47,428 nt of DNA from Bacilli bacterium (GTDB lineage Bacteria > Bacillota_I > Bacilli_A > RF39 > UBA660). Under the pieces are notes generated by a model. That model had not been told where the DNA came from and searched no databases. It saw nothing but the letters and a program-made list of their open reading frames with translations. Shown piece by piece: positions 7,774-15,748 of the stretch. Each line of letters opens with the position of its first letter. Position 1 is the stretch's first letter. Where the stretch lies: NCBI GenBank assembly GCA_017428495.1, contig JAFRQS010000018.1, positions 1 to 47,428 on the forward strand. The letters are read 5' to 3'. Made by a program: the position numbers and the translations under genes.

Positions 7774-8706
7774 ATGAATGGAGATATGAATAATAATTTT
7801 AATGGAGCTAATCCAACCGTAAATGAGTTTTCAAATTCAAACAATGGAGTTAATCCAACTGTAAATGAGTTTTCAAATCCAAACAATGGAGTTAATCCAA
7901 CTGTAAGTGAGTTTTCAAATCCAAATGGTTCTACAAGTTCAATGTCAAATAGCATGAACCAAAATATGGGTATGCCAAATAATGGTATGGGACCAATGCC
8001 AAATCCTGGATTTAACCCAAATATGAGTCAGGGTCCAATGCCAAACCCTGAATTTAACCCAAATATGAATCAGGGTCCAATGCCAAACCCTGAATTTAAC
8101 CCAAATATGAATCAGGGTCCAATGTCAAATCCTGGATTTAATCCAAATATGGGTCAGGGTCCAATGCCAAATCCTGGATTTAATCCAAATATGAGTCAGG
8201 GTCCAATGCCAAATCCTGGATTTAATCCAAATATGAATCAAGGTCCAATGCCAAATCCTGGATTTAATCCAAATATGAGACCAAGACCTAATAATTCTGG
8301 TAATAATAAAGGATTAATAATTGGTATAGTTGTAGTAGTGGTAATAGCTGCAATAGTTGGTATATTATTTTTAACTGGTGTAATTGGTGGAAAGTCTACA
8401 ACATGTACAATGACTCAAAATATGTCAGGTGGTAGTGTTGTTGTTACTGCAAAATTAAAAGAAAAAGGTGACAGTACTAAAGAGATAGTCGAATATGTAG
8501 CGTCTTCTAGTTCTAAGAAATTCACTCAAGAAGATGCAAATACATTAGAGTCAAATATAGTTGTTGCATTTAGTAGTCTTGATAAATTGCAGCATAGTTC
8601 AAAAGTTTCTAATGGTAAAATCACAGTAAAAATTACTGGTGTTGATGACGCTTCATTTGAAGATACAAAGAATGATTTGATTTTGGGAGGATTTAGTTGT
8701 AAGTAA
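7774..8706 (+). CDS. Single-pass membrane protein with Asn/Pro/Met-rich cytoplasmic repeats
   Basis: 310 residues, start preceded by AAGGAG. Residues about 1-55 hold three ~14-residue NPTVNEFSN repeats; about 73-170 hold seven copies of GPMPNPGFNPNMxQ; then basic residues and one strong membrane helix (about 179-202, Ile/Val-rich). The outer C-terminal domain (~105 residues) has one Cys just after the helix and one at the second-last position, which could form a disulfide, and alternating hydrophobic strands. The domain loosely recalls the DUF1307/YehR lipoprotein fold, but I cannot confirm this. With no signal peptide and a Lys/Arg flank before the helix, an N-in/C-out topology is inferred. 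It is a single-gene unit with its own terminator. Confidence 0.7.
   Translation: MNGDMNNNFNGANPTVNEFSNSNNGVNPTVNEFSNPNNGVNPTVSEFSNPNGSTSSMSNSMNQNMGMPNNGMGPMPNPGFNPNMSQGPMPNPEFNPNMNQGPMPNPEFNPNMNQGPMSNPGFNPNMGQGPMPNPGFNPNMSQGPMPNPGFNPNMNQGPMPNPGFNPNMRPRPNNSGNNKGLIIGIVVVVVIAAIVGILFLTGVIGGKSTTCTMTQNMSGGSVVVTAKLKEKGDSTKEIVEYVASSSSKKFTQEDANTLESNIVVAFSSLDKLQHSSKVSNGKITVKITGVDDASFEDTKNDLILGGFSCK
7990..8283 (+). repeat. 42-bp coding tandem repeat, seven copies
   Basis: Each 42-bp unit encodes GPMPNP(G/E)FNPNM(S/N/G)Q, with a few substitutions between copies. Near-identity at nucleotide level indicates recent expansion, so copy number may vary between strains. Confidence 0.95.
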
Positions 8707-8727
8707 AAGCACATATGTGCTTTTTTT
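8705..8727 (+). terminator. Terminator after the repeat membrane protein
   Basis: AAAGCACATATGTGCTTT (8706-8723), continuing into a T run. Confidence 0.85.
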
Positions 8728-8773
8728 ATTGCTTAAAATATGTTACAATAAAGATTGTATTTAGGTGATAACT

Positions 8774-9073
8774 ATGGATGATCATAAAAGAAGTTTTAAA
8801 TGTGAAAAATGTGGAGCATGTTGTAGAACAGTTGGTTTAATTGAAGAAGCAAAGTTTCTAGATAGAGGAGATGGAGTATGCAAATATTTAGATAAGAATA
8901 ATTTGTGTATGATATATGAATTTAGACCAGAAATATGTAGAGTAGACAAGATGTATAAAAGATATAAGAATAAGATGACATGGGATGAGTATTTGGAGTT
9001 AAGTTATGAATCTTGTGATAAGTTGAGAAAATATGAAAAAGATAAAAAAATAAAAGAAGATAGAAGTGAGTAA
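8774..9073 (+). CDS. YkgJ-family cysteine-cluster protein
   Basis: 99 residues from ATG 8774 with AGGTGAT upstream; an in-frame GTG at 8765 would overlap that site. The family mark is the cluster FKCEKCGACC near residues 9-18, followed by C..L in DGVCKYLDKNNLC and a further RPEICR. YkgJ-type proteins are thought to bind zinc or an Fe-S cluster through these Cys (family knowledge; metal not established). It is 9 nt upstream of ftsY and may be cotranscribed with the SRP cluster. TACAAT preceded by TGT just upstream could be its promoter. Confidence 0.8.
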   Translation: MDDHKRSFKCEKCGACCRTVGLIEEAKFLDRGDGVCKYLDKNNLCMIYEFRPEICRVDKMYKRYKNKMTWDEYLELSYESCDKLRKYEKDKKIKEDRSE

Positions 9074-9082
9074 GGAGGTTAT

Positions 9083-10063
9083 ATGGGATTATTTGATAAG
9101 ATAAGAAATGTATTTAAGAAAGAAGAAAAAAAGGAAGAAATAGAAGTTCAAAAATATGACAAAGGTTTAGAAAAAACTAGAGTTGAGTTTACTTCTAAAT
9201 TGGGTAAATTGTCTAAAAAGTATAGAGAAGTTACTGATGAATATTTTGAAGAATTAGAAGAAGTATTAGTTATGGCAGATATCGGAGTGAATACTGTTAT
9301 GGAATTTATGGATCGATTAAGAAAAAGAGTTAGTAAAGAGCACATAACTGATACAGATATGTTAAAGGAAGTAATAGTAGATGAGTTATTTATTATATAT
9401 GTAGAAGATGAAATATTAACTACTAAGATTAATTATAATGAATCTGGACCTACTGTAATGCTTTTTGTAGGTGTTAATGGAGTTGGTAAGACTACAACTA
9501 TTGCTAAAATGGCATATAAACTTAAAAATGAAGGTAAGAAAGTGATGATGGTTGCAGGTGATACTTTTAGAGCAGGTGCTATAGAACAATTAGATGTATG
9601 GGGAAATAGAATTGGATGTCCTGTAATTAAAAGTGAATCTACTGATCCATCTGCTGTTATGTATGATGCATTAAATATTGCTAAGAAAGAGAATTATGAT
9701 GTAGTTCTTATTGATACAGCAGGTAGATTACAAAATAAAGTTAATTTAATGAGGGAACTAGAAAAAATAAATAAAGTAATAGGTAATTTAATAGAGGGTG
9801 CACCTCATGAAACTTTGCTTGTAATAGATGCTACTACTGGTCAAAATGGTATTAGTCAAGCTAAAAACTTCAAAGAAATTACTAATATTACGGGTATAGT
9901 ATTAACTAAATTAGATGGTACTGCAAAAGGTGGAATAGTTCTTGCTATAAAAGAGGATGTTAATATACCTGTTAAATATGTGGGTCTAGGTGAAAAAATG
10001 GAGGATTTAATACCATTTGATATAGAAAATTATATATATGGATTATTTAAGGATATGGTGTAG
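9083..10063 (+). CDS. ftsY: Signal recognition particle receptor FtsY
   Basis: 326 residues. FtsY is the membrane-associated SRP receptor GTPase that docks Ffh-bound ribosomes at the Sec translocon. Seen: short basic/acidic N-terminal A region, N domain, then the G domain with P-loop GVNGVGKTTT (130-139), DTFRAGAIEQL, DTAGRLQNK, TKLDGTAKGG and the C-terminal VKYVGLGEKMEDL. The short A domain is normal for Gram-positive FtsY. Start ATG 9083 with AAGGAGG. It is followed by a YunG-like gene, ylxM and ffh; in Bacillus ftsY-ylxM-ffh are adjacent, so the intervening gene is the unusual element. Confidence 0.97.
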   Translation: MGLFDKIRNVFKKEEKKEEIEVQKYDKGLEKTRVEFTSKLGKLSKKYREVTDEYFEELEEVLVMADIGVNTVMEFMDRLRKRVSKEHITDTDMLKEVIVDELFIIYVEDEILTTKINYNESGPTVMLFVGVNGVGKTTTIAKMAYKLKNEGKKVMMVAGDTFRAGAIEQLDVWGNRIGCPVIKSESTDPSAVMYDALNIAKKENYDVVLIDTAGRLQNKVNLMRELEKINKVIGNLIEGAPHETLLVIDATTGQNGISQAKNFKEITNITGIVLTKLDGTAKGGIVLAIKEDVNIPVKYVGLGEKMEDLIPFDIENYIYGLFKDMV

Positions 10064-10065
10064 TT

Positions 10066-10779
10066 ATGAAACTAAAGGTTTTGGAAGAAGTTTTAAAAAA
10101 GTCTTGGTCTAAAGAATCAAGTGTAGATGAAAATTGGAGTATAGATAATCCTTCTTTAGGAGAATGTGCTGTTACAGCATTAATTGTTAATTTATGTTGT
10201 GGTGGTAAAATAATGAGATGTATGACAAGCACAGGAAGTCATTATTATAATTTAATAGATGGAGAAATAGTTGATTTAACTGCTAGTCAATTTGGTGATG
10301 AAGTACCACAATATGAACTTGGTGAAGAAAGAACTAAAGAATATTTATTATCAAATGAAAATACTTTAAGAAGATATGAATTATTATTAAATAGTGTTAG
10401 AAATAATTTAATAGATATTGATATTGAAGGTATTGGTAAAGACCATAGATTAAATGAGTATAGAAATTATTTTAATGATAGAGTTTGGTTTGTTGATTTT
10501 GAAATATTTCATTATGAGTTAAAAGAAAATATTGAAACCGTTTATTTTGATTTAGCAAGTCAAAATACAGGTACAGTTGTGTATGCAAAATACAATATAG
10601 ATACTGATGAATATACTCATGATAGTTATTTAGATATTCCAGGAGAATTTTTAAGAAGAATTTTTGAAGTGGCCAGAGAATATAAGTATAATCTAGAATT
10701 AGAAGAAACATTAACAGAAGAACATTCAAAAATTATTGTTAAAAGAGTAAAAGGTTATGTAAATGGACAAAAAGTATAA
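10066..10779 (+). CDS. YunG-like protein inserted in the SRP cluster
   Basis: 237 residues, starting 2 nt after the ftsY stop. The N-terminal ~80 residues match the YunG-type pattern: WS..NPSLGECAVTAL with Cys34, then a Cys pair in VNLCCGGK, then TGSHYYNLIDGEIVDLTASQF. The Cys and His within GECAVTAL and GSHYYN are spaced as in papain-like or transglutaminase-like Cys/His folds, but activity is unproven for the family. The C-terminal half (from about residue 100) is acidic and unrecognised. Tight spacing implies translational coupling to ftsY. A role in protein targeting is possible only by location. Confidence 0.6.
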   Translation: MKLKVLEEVLKKSWSKESSVDENWSIDNPSLGECAVTALIVNLCCGGKIMRCMTSTGSHYYNLIDGEIVDLTASQFGDEVPQYELGEERTKEYLLSNENTLRRYELLLNSVRNNLIDIDIEGIGKDHRLNEYRNYFNDRVWFVDFEIFHYELKENIETVYFDLASQNTGTVVYAKYNIDTDEYTHDSYLDIPGEFLRRIFEVAREYKYNLELEETLTEEHSKIIVKRVKGYVNGQKV

Positions 10780-10847
10780 ATTAATGAGCCTAAGCGGTAT
10801 ATATGAAAGATGAATATAAAAAATGGAAAACAAAAGTAAAAAGGATA

Positions 10848-10856
10848 TGATATAAT
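10848..10856 (+). promoter_or_regulatory. Extended -10 element directly abutting the ylxM start codon
   Basis: TGATATAAT at 10848-10856 matches the extended -10 consensus TGnTATAAT; no good -35 is seen. The ylxM ATG begins at the next base, so a transcript from this promoter would start inside ylxM and could serve ffh. It may also be chance in AT-rich DNA. Confidence 0.35.
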
Positions 10857-11153
10857 ATGGATGAGAGGTTATATTTAATAGATTTATATGATATATATGG
10901 AGATTTATTAGATGATAAGAAAAAAGTATATTTTGAGTATTATTATTTTGATAATTTATCATTAGGTGAAATAAGTGAAAATCTAAATATATCAAGGAAT
11001 GCGGTTCATAAAAGTTTAAAAATAGTTGAAGATAAGTTAAAATTTTATGAAGAAAAATTAGAATTATATAAAAAGAGAAAAGAATTAAAAGAAGTAATAG
11101 ATAATGTGAATGATAAAGATTTAAAACAAAAATTAGAAGACATAAGTTGGTGA
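10857..11153 (+). CDS. ylxM: YlxM/p13-like DNA-binding protein of the SRP operon
   Basis: 98 residues. YlxM proteins carry a sigma-70 region-4-like helix-turn-helix and are encoded before ffh; in streptococci the homologue modulates SRP GTPase activity (family knowledge). Seen: LYDIYGDLLDDKKKVYFEYY, then the HTH LSLGEISENLNISRNAVHKSL (about 38-58), then a Lys/Glu coiled-coil tail. Start ATG 10857 fits the family N-terminus, but the ribosome binding site (AAAGGA) is about 11 nt away and an extended -10 motif fills the gap. It ends 4 nt before ffh. The stop is TGA, which is evidence against a Mycoplasma code. Confidence 0.88.
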   Translation: MDERLYLIDLYDIYGDLLDDKKKVYFEYYYFDNLSLGEISENLNISRNAVHKSLKIVEDKLKFYEEKLELYKKRKELKEVIDNVNDKDLKQKLEDISW

Positions 11154-11157
11154 TAAA

Positions 11158-12462
11158 ATGTTTGAAAATATATCTGAAAGATTACAAAGTGCGATTCATA
11201 AAATAAAGGGCTATGGTAAAATAACCGAAGATAATATTAGTGATATAATGCGTGAGGTAAGACTTGCGTTATTGGAATCAGATGTTAACTATACAGTAGT
11301 TAAAGAATTTACTAATAATGTAAAAGAAAAAGCGTTAGGTACTGAAGTAAGTACAAGTTTAAAACCTGCAGAAGTGTTTTTGAAAATATTAAAAGATGAA
11401 TTAACAGAATTATTGGGTAAAGAAAAAGTACCACTTGTAAATAATAAATTTAATATAGTAATGTTAGTAGGTTTACAAGGTAGTGGTAAAACTACTCATA
11501 TAGGTAAATTAGGTAATTGGGTTAGAAAAAAATACAAAAAGAATCCAATGTTTATTGCATGTGATATATATAGACCTGCTGCTATAGATCAGTTAAAACA
11601 ACTAGGTAAACAATTAAATATACCAGTTTATAGTGAAGAATCTAAAGATGCAGTTAAGATAGCAGAAAATGGTATTAAATATGCTAAAGATAATGGATAT
11701 GATTATGTATTTATAGATACAGCTGGTAGACTTCATATTGATGAAGCATTAATGGATGAATTAAAAAATATAAATATAACTGTTAATCCTGATGAGATAT
11801 TGCTTGTAATAGATAGTATGATTGGACAAGATGCTATAAATGTAATAAATGGGTTTAATAGTGAACTTCCTTTAACAGGTACAATTCTTACTAAATTAGA
11901 TGGTGATACAAAAGGTGGAGTTGCATTATCTGTAAGACATCTAACTAATATACCAATTAAATTTGTTGGTACAAGTGAAAAATTAGATGGTATAATGGAA
12001 TTTGATACAGATAGAATGGTAGGAAGGATTCTTGGTGAAGGCGATATAATGTCCTTGATAGAGCATGCTGAATCTGTAATAGATGAGGATGTTGCAAAAG
12101 ATGCTGCCAAGAAAATGAATAGTGGTAAGTTTGACTTAGAGGATTTTTTGCAACAATTATATCAAATAAAGAAATTAGGACCTCTTGAAAATTTGATAAA
12201 ATTAATACCAGGGGCTTCTAGAATGGGTCTTAACAATATATCAATAGATCCAAAAGAACTTGCACATATAGAGGCGATTATTCAATCAATGACAAAGAAA
12301 GAAAGAAAAAATCCTGATATAATTAAAGCATCTAGAAAGCAAAGAATTGCAAAGGGTTCTGGTACATCTGTACAGGATGTAAATAAGCTTTTGGAAAGAT
12401 TTGAAATGATGAAAAAAATGATGAAACAATTTAAAAATGGCAATATGAAATTACCATTTTAA
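11158..12462 (+). CDS. ffh: Signal recognition particle protein Ffh (SRP54)
   Basis: 434 residues. Ffh binds SRP RNA and signal peptides and forms the GTPase heterodimer with FtsY. Seen: N domain (FENISERLQSAIHKIKGYGK), P-loop GLQGSGKTTH (105-114), CDIYRPAAIDQL, DTAGRLH, TKLDGDTKGG, and the M domain from about residue 300 with MTKKERKNPDI, SRKQRIAKGSGTSVQDVNKLL and a Met-rich C-terminal end. Length is normal for the family. SRP RNA is not found in the window. It follows ylxM by 4 nt and overlaps nothing downstream. Confidence 0.98.
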   Translation: MFENISERLQSAIHKIKGYGKITEDNISDIMREVRLALLESDVNYTVVKEFTNNVKEKALGTEVSTSLKPAEVFLKILKDELTELLGKEKVPLVNNKFNIVMLVGLQGSGKTTHIGKLGNWVRKKYKKNPMFIACDIYRPAAIDQLKQLGKQLNIPVYSEESKDAVKIAENGIKYAKDNGYDYVFIDTAGRLHIDEALMDELKNINITVNPDEILLVIDSMIGQDAINVINGFNSELPLTGTILTKLDGDTKGGVALSVRHLTNIPIKFVGTSEKLDGIMEFDTDRMVGRILGEGDIMSLIEHAESVIDEDVAKDAAKKMNSGKFDLEDFLQQLYQIKKLGPLENLIKLIPGASRMGLNNISIDPKELAHIEAIIQSMTKKERKNPDIIKASRKQRIAKGSGTSVQDVNKLLERFEMMKKMMKQFKNGNMKLPF

Positions 12463-12473
12463 TGGAGGATATA

Positions 12474-13334
12474 ATGGAAGAAAAGGTTGAAAAATTAAGA
12501 AATGCTATTAAAAGTAATCCAAATTTAAGTGAGGAATTTAAATGTAATGTAGGTACATTGACTGATTTAATTGTAACTATATTTCCAGATTATAATTATT
12601 CTTATATGGAAGGTATATTAAGTAGTTTAAAACTAGTTAATGATGATAATACAGAGTCTTATTCATCTTATAATAGAGATACAAACACATTAAGCTTTAA
12701 TACAGGAAGAATATTTGAGGATAGAATAGATATGCAACATTTATTTTTAAATGAAATATTAAAAGCTAGTACAACTACTTCAGTCGGATATGAGGGTTTT
12801 AAAGAGGCAGCTACAGAATCCATTAGTTCTCTTATAAATGCAGATGATAGTATGAAGAAATTAAATCCACAAGAGCATTTATTAATGTCGATTTTCTCTG
12901 AGATAGTTGATCCATCAATTATTGTTGCTGCATATATGAATGGTAGTGTAGTAGATGTAATTGCATATTTAGATACTATGGATATATCAAAGCAAGAATT
13001 TGATAAATTCGCAAGTTCATTAGAAACATTACATAGTGGTGAAAAAGGAAATACTTCATTTGCAGATGCAGAAGTTCAAATGATAGATATGTATAAAAAA
13101 GTTATAAAAAAGCAGTTAGAGAATGGAGCATTAAGTGTTGCTGATGTGAATAGCAAATTTGATAAATTTGTTGAAATGTTAATATTTAATAGAAGCGAAT
13201 TGATTTCATTATATCCACATCATGATTTTTCTAATATGTATGGTTTTGAAAATGTAGGTAAATCTCTAGGTGAAGCAATTATGAGTTTTGAAAATCAAGA
13301 AGAAGTTTTAGATGTACCAGTTCATTCAAAATAA
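12474..13334 (+). CDS. Hypothetical protein downstream of ffh
   Basis: 286 residues from ATG 12474, with GGAGG at 12464-12468; an in-frame ATG at 12462 overlaps the ffh stop and the ribosome binding site. Not recognised. It looks soluble, mostly helical and acidic, without a signal peptide, membrane helix or cysteine cluster. Local features include CNVGTLTDLIVTIFPDYNY near the N-terminus, QHLFLNEILKAS (about 90-101) and a central TMDISKQEFDKFASSLETL. The helix before ASTTTSVGYEGFKEAATESI could suggest a metal-dependent or peptidase-like fold, but no HExxH is present. It is the last gene of the SRP unit, followed by a terminator. Confidence 0.7.
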   Translation: MEEKVEKLRNAIKSNPNLSEEFKCNVGTLTDLIVTIFPDYNYSYMEGILSSLKLVNDDNTESYSSYNRDTNTLSFNTGRIFEDRIDMQHLFLNEILKASTTTSVGYEGFKEAATESISSLINADDSMKKLNPQEHLLMSIFSEIVDPSIIVAAYMNGSVVDVIAYLDTMDISKQEFDKFASSLETLHSGEKGNTSFADAEVQMIDMYKKVIKKQLENGALSVADVNSKFDKFVEMLIFNRSELISLYPHHDFSNMYGFENVGKSLGEAIMSFENQEEVLDVPVHSK

Positions 13335-13339
13335 TTATA

Positions 13340-13370
13340 GGTTATCATACTAACGTGATATCCTTTTTTT
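13340..13370 (+). terminator. Terminator of the SRP gene cluster
   Basis: GGTTATCA (13340-13347) pairs with TGATATCC (13356-13363) with one mismatch, followed by TTTTTTT. Confidence 0.75.
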
Positions 13371-13400
13371 CATATTATAAAATAGAGAAGGAGGATTAAT

Positions 13401-13655
13401 ATGTTTAATTTTAATAATAGATGTTGTAATACACCTGTTATGAATTGTGGACCAATTATGGAACCACCAATTGAAAATTGTGTGCAAAAGGATATTATTC
13501 ATGAAGTTGAGCACATATGCCCAATAAACACTAAAGTAATAAATAACCATATATTCAAGCATATATATATACCGCAATATTCATGCTGTGAAGAAGATGT
13601 TTATACTAATATTGATGAATGTGGTGGATGTTCAAATTTAAATAATATGCAATAA
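13401..13655 (+). CDS. CotD-like spore-coat-type protein (tentative)
   Basis: 84 residues, start preceded by AAGGAGG. Cys-rich ends flank a central segment, EHICPINTKVINNHIFKHIY, whose spacing resembles the PHVHPxHTTxVNHxxxxHxHxYPH signature of inner spore coat protein CotD, with several His replaced. Small Cys/His-rich proteins of this kind are coat components in endospore formers (family knowledge). The match is weak and short. It sits between the SRP cluster and the structured RNA with its own terminator. If real, it is one of several spore-type genes in the window. Confidence 0.45.
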   Translation: MFNFNNRCCNTPVMNCGPIMEPPIENCVQKDIIHEVEHICPINTKVINNHIFKHIYIPQYSCCEEDVYTNIDECGGCSNLNNMQ

Positions 13656-13659
13656 TGAT

Positions 13660-13690
13660 AAAAGTATATACTAGCTATATACTTTTAATT
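13660..13690 (+). terminator. Terminator after the CotD-like gene
   Basis: AAAAGTATATA (13660-13670), loop CTAGC, TATATACTTTT (13676-13686), then T/A-rich sequence. Confidence 0.85.
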
Positions 13691-13709
13691 TTACTAAAAA
13701 AAATATTTA

Positions 13710-13718
13710 TGATATAAT
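13710..13718 (+). promoter_or_regulatory. Extended -10 promoter of the OLE RNA
   Basis: TGATATAAT (13710-13718) lies just upstream of the first structured, non-coding bases; the predicted start is about 13724-13726. The -35 region is T/A-rich without clear consensus. Confidence 0.6.
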
Positions 13719-13723
13719 CATAC

Positions 13724-14290
13724 AAGTGGAGCAGTATCCTAGTTGATTTGTTTATTAGGAAGATGAGCCTAAAAATTCATTAAAGGGCATATCTGTGAAG
13801 CTTCTTGTGCTTGCCTATTACGCCCAGTTTTGGGTGAGTGCTGGAAGAGGAGCGTTGGGCCACCATAATGGCATATGTAATGGACCCAGCATTCTTTGAG
13901 ACTTTTGATTGTGGGAAGCCTACATAACCTATATGGGATTTTGGGACTTTCTACGACTTGAGATTAAACCTATTGTGCGGTAACAGCTGTGAATAGTGTA
14001 GCCTGCCTTGAGTGGATATAGGGAATATAGGTTCTATATGGTATGCGTAGACGTACAATTACTATTATTGCTATTGAAACTATGTTTGCAAAAAAGAGCT
14101 ATTAATAATCAAATCTTGAAGAAAATTCCTAGGCTGTATTTTAATATTGGATTAAAGTGTGTACTAAGTGGCAATCAAGTCATATAGTTGGAAACGCTAT
14201 GTCTATTCTTTTAAAGGGGAACCGCATTTTGGTAACGAAATGTAAGAATAGGGGAAAACCTACTTGACCTAAGGCATAATATTTCCTTTA
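13724..14290 (+). ncRNA. ole: OLE RNA (ornate large extremophilic RNA)
   Basis: About 570 nt without a sustained reading frame and visibly richer in G/C than its surroundings. It is placed directly upstream of an OapA-family membrane protein gene, the defining context of OLE RNA, whose usual size is near 600 nt (established). Visible structure near the 3' end: CTATTCTT (14203-14210) pairs with AAGAATAG (14244-14251), enclosing CATTT (14225-14229) with AAATG (14238-14242) around TGGTAACG; GGGGAAAACC (14251-14260) follows. In Bacillus halodurans OLE RNA forms a membrane ribonucleoprotein with OapA and other proteins, and affects Mg2+, cold and alcohol tolerance. The ends are approximate: the 5' end comes from the promoter and the 3' end from loss of structure. 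No strong terminator lies before oapA, so both may share a transcript. Confidence 0.82.
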
Positions 14291-14319
14291 TTAATTCCAC
14301 ATTTTTTTATAGGAGAAAT

Positions 14320-14841
14320 ATGAATAAAAATATAAAATGGATTATTGAAATTACTATAATAGCATTTATAATAACTGTATTATTTTCTATAGGATCTCAA
14401 ATATTACTTGAGGATGTACATGTAATTGTAGGTATACTTATAATACTATTATTTATAATTGTAGGTGTTTTATTTGATATTATTGGTGTAGCTGTACAAA
14501 GCTCTGATGCAAGAGTGTTTCATGCGATGGCATCTAAGAAAGTAAAAAGTGCAACTACAGCAAAAAAAATGTTAGAAAATTCTGCAAAAGTATCAAGTTT
14601 TTGTAATGATGTAATAGGTGATATTTGCAATATAATTAGTGGATCAGCAGGTATAGTTGTTGCAACTTCTATATCAAATAAATTTAATTTTAATTTAATG
14701 ATAACAACGCTAATTGTTACTAGTTTGATAGCAGCATTAACAATAGGTGGTAAAGCATTGGGTAAAGGAATAGCTGTAGATAAGAGTGAATATATTGTTG
14801 GTAAAGTAACCAAGTTTATACATATTTTTAAGAAAAAATAG
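14320..14841 (+). CDS. oapA: OLE-associated membrane protein OapA
   Basis: 173 residues with four predicted membrane helices (about 8-30, 34-56, 101-122 and 126-147) and a basic C-terminal end. The conserved family core lies between helices 2 and 3: VQSSDARVFHAMASKKV, then SAKVSSFCNDVIGDICNIISG. OapA binds OLE RNA and anchors it in the membrane; it is distantly related to DUF21/CNNM-type Mg2+ transport proteins, and loss of the complex in B. halodurans causes Mg2+ sensitivity (family knowledge). The start has AGGAG upstream. It lies 30 nt after OLE RNA and 8 nt before uppS, which suggests coexpression with isoprenoid carrier synthesis. Confidence 0.85.
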   Translation: MNKNIKWIIEITIIAFIITVLFSIGSQILLEDVHVIVGILIILLFIIVGVLFDIIGVAVQSSDARVFHAMASKKVKSATTAKKMLENSAKVSSFCNDVIGDICNIISGSAGIVVATSISNKFNFNLMITTLIVTSLIAALTIGGKALGKGIAVDKSEYIVGKVTKFIHIFKKK

Positions 14842-14849
14842 GAGGGTAT

Positions 14850-15545
14850 ATGAATATTCCAAATCATGTTGCAATAATAATGGATGGTAATAGGAGATGG
14901 GCTACTGAAAAAGGATTAAATAAAAGTGAAGGGCACCTTGCTGGAAGTAAGACATTAAGAGAATTAGTGGAATATGCGTTCTCAAATGGTATAAAGGTAT
15001 TAAGTGTATTTGCATTTTCTACCGAAAACTTTAATAGATCTAAGGTGGAAGTAAATTATTTAATGAATTTATTTGTTAATATGTTTACTGATTATTTTGA
15101 TGAATTAAATAGGAAGGGAATTAAAATAGTATTTTCAAAAAGAGAAAGTGGTCTACCTTCTAAATTAGAAAAAATAATAAAAAATGTAGAAGGAAAAACA
15201 AAAAATAATAAAAAAGGTATATTTAATATATGTATAAATTATGGTGGGCAGTTTGAAATAGTTGATACGATTAAAAAGATTAGTGCTAAAGTATTAAATA
15301 AAGAAATAGATATTGATGATATTGATAAAGAATATGTTGAAAAAAATTTATATCAAGATTTGCCACCAATAGATTTATTAATAAGAACTAGTGGAGAATA
15401 TAGAGTAAGTAATTTTATGTTATGGCAAATGGCATATTCAGAAATGTATTTTACTAATACTTATTTCCCTGATTTTCACAAAGAAGAATTAGAAAAAGCA
15501 ATTAAAGAATTTAATAAAAGAGATAGAAGATTTGGTAAAAAGTAA
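14850..15545 (+). CDS. uppS: Undecaprenyl diphosphate synthase (isoprenyl transferase)
   Basis: 231 residues. UppS condenses eight isopentenyl diphosphates onto farnesyl diphosphate to give the C55 lipid carrier of wall synthesis. Seen: HVAIIMDGNRRWA with catalytic Asp12, GH..GSKTLRELVEYA, LSVFAFSTENFNRS, NICINYGGQFEIVD, and RTSGEYRVSNFMLWQMAYSE that binds the pyrophosphate. Slightly shorter than typical (about 245-255), mainly at the C-terminus. Start with AGGAGG, 8 nt after oapA. In OLE-bearing Bacilli the RNA often lies within isoprenoid gene clusters, which fits this neighbour. Confidence 0.96.
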   Translation: MNIPNHVAIIMDGNRRWATEKGLNKSEGHLAGSKTLRELVEYAFSNGIKVLSVFAFSTENFNRSKVEVNYLMNLFVNMFTDYFDELNRKGIKIVFSKRESGLPSKLEKIIKNVEGKTKNNKKGIFNICINYGGQFEIVDTIKKISAKVLNKEIDIDDIDKEYVEKNLYQDLPPIDLLIRTSGEYRVSNFMLWQMAYSEMYFTNTYFPDFHKEELEKAIKEFNKRDRRFGKK

Positions 15546-15576
15546 AAATTTACAAAAATTAATATTTGGTAAAAAG

Positions 15577-15623
15577 AAAGATACAAATAAAAGAAAAATA
15601 TTCTAATATTTGTATCTTTTTAT
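15577..15623 (+). terminator. Terminator after uppS
   Basis: AAAGATACAAATA (15577-15589) pairs exactly with TATTTGTATCTTT (15607-15619), followed by T-rich sequence. Confidence 0.85.
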
Positions 15624-15748
15624 ATAAAATTATTAACTAAAATTTAATTTTAGTAATTTGATTGAATAATTTATATTTGATAATATGCACATGGATACAT
15701 AGATTAGGTGCTTTCCTCTCTATTCTAGACAGGAAAGGCGGTGGTATT

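Noticed and set aside
11158..12462. SRP RNA expected near ffh
   Set aside because: No sequence in the flanks shows the conserved SRP domain IV loop; it must be encoded elsewhere.
13724..14290. tmRNA, RNase P RNA, group II intron or another known large RNA in place of OLE
   Set aside because: No tRNA-like ends or tag reading frame for tmRNA, no recognisable RNase P core, no intron-encoded protein, and the directly downstream OapA-type gene fits OLE.
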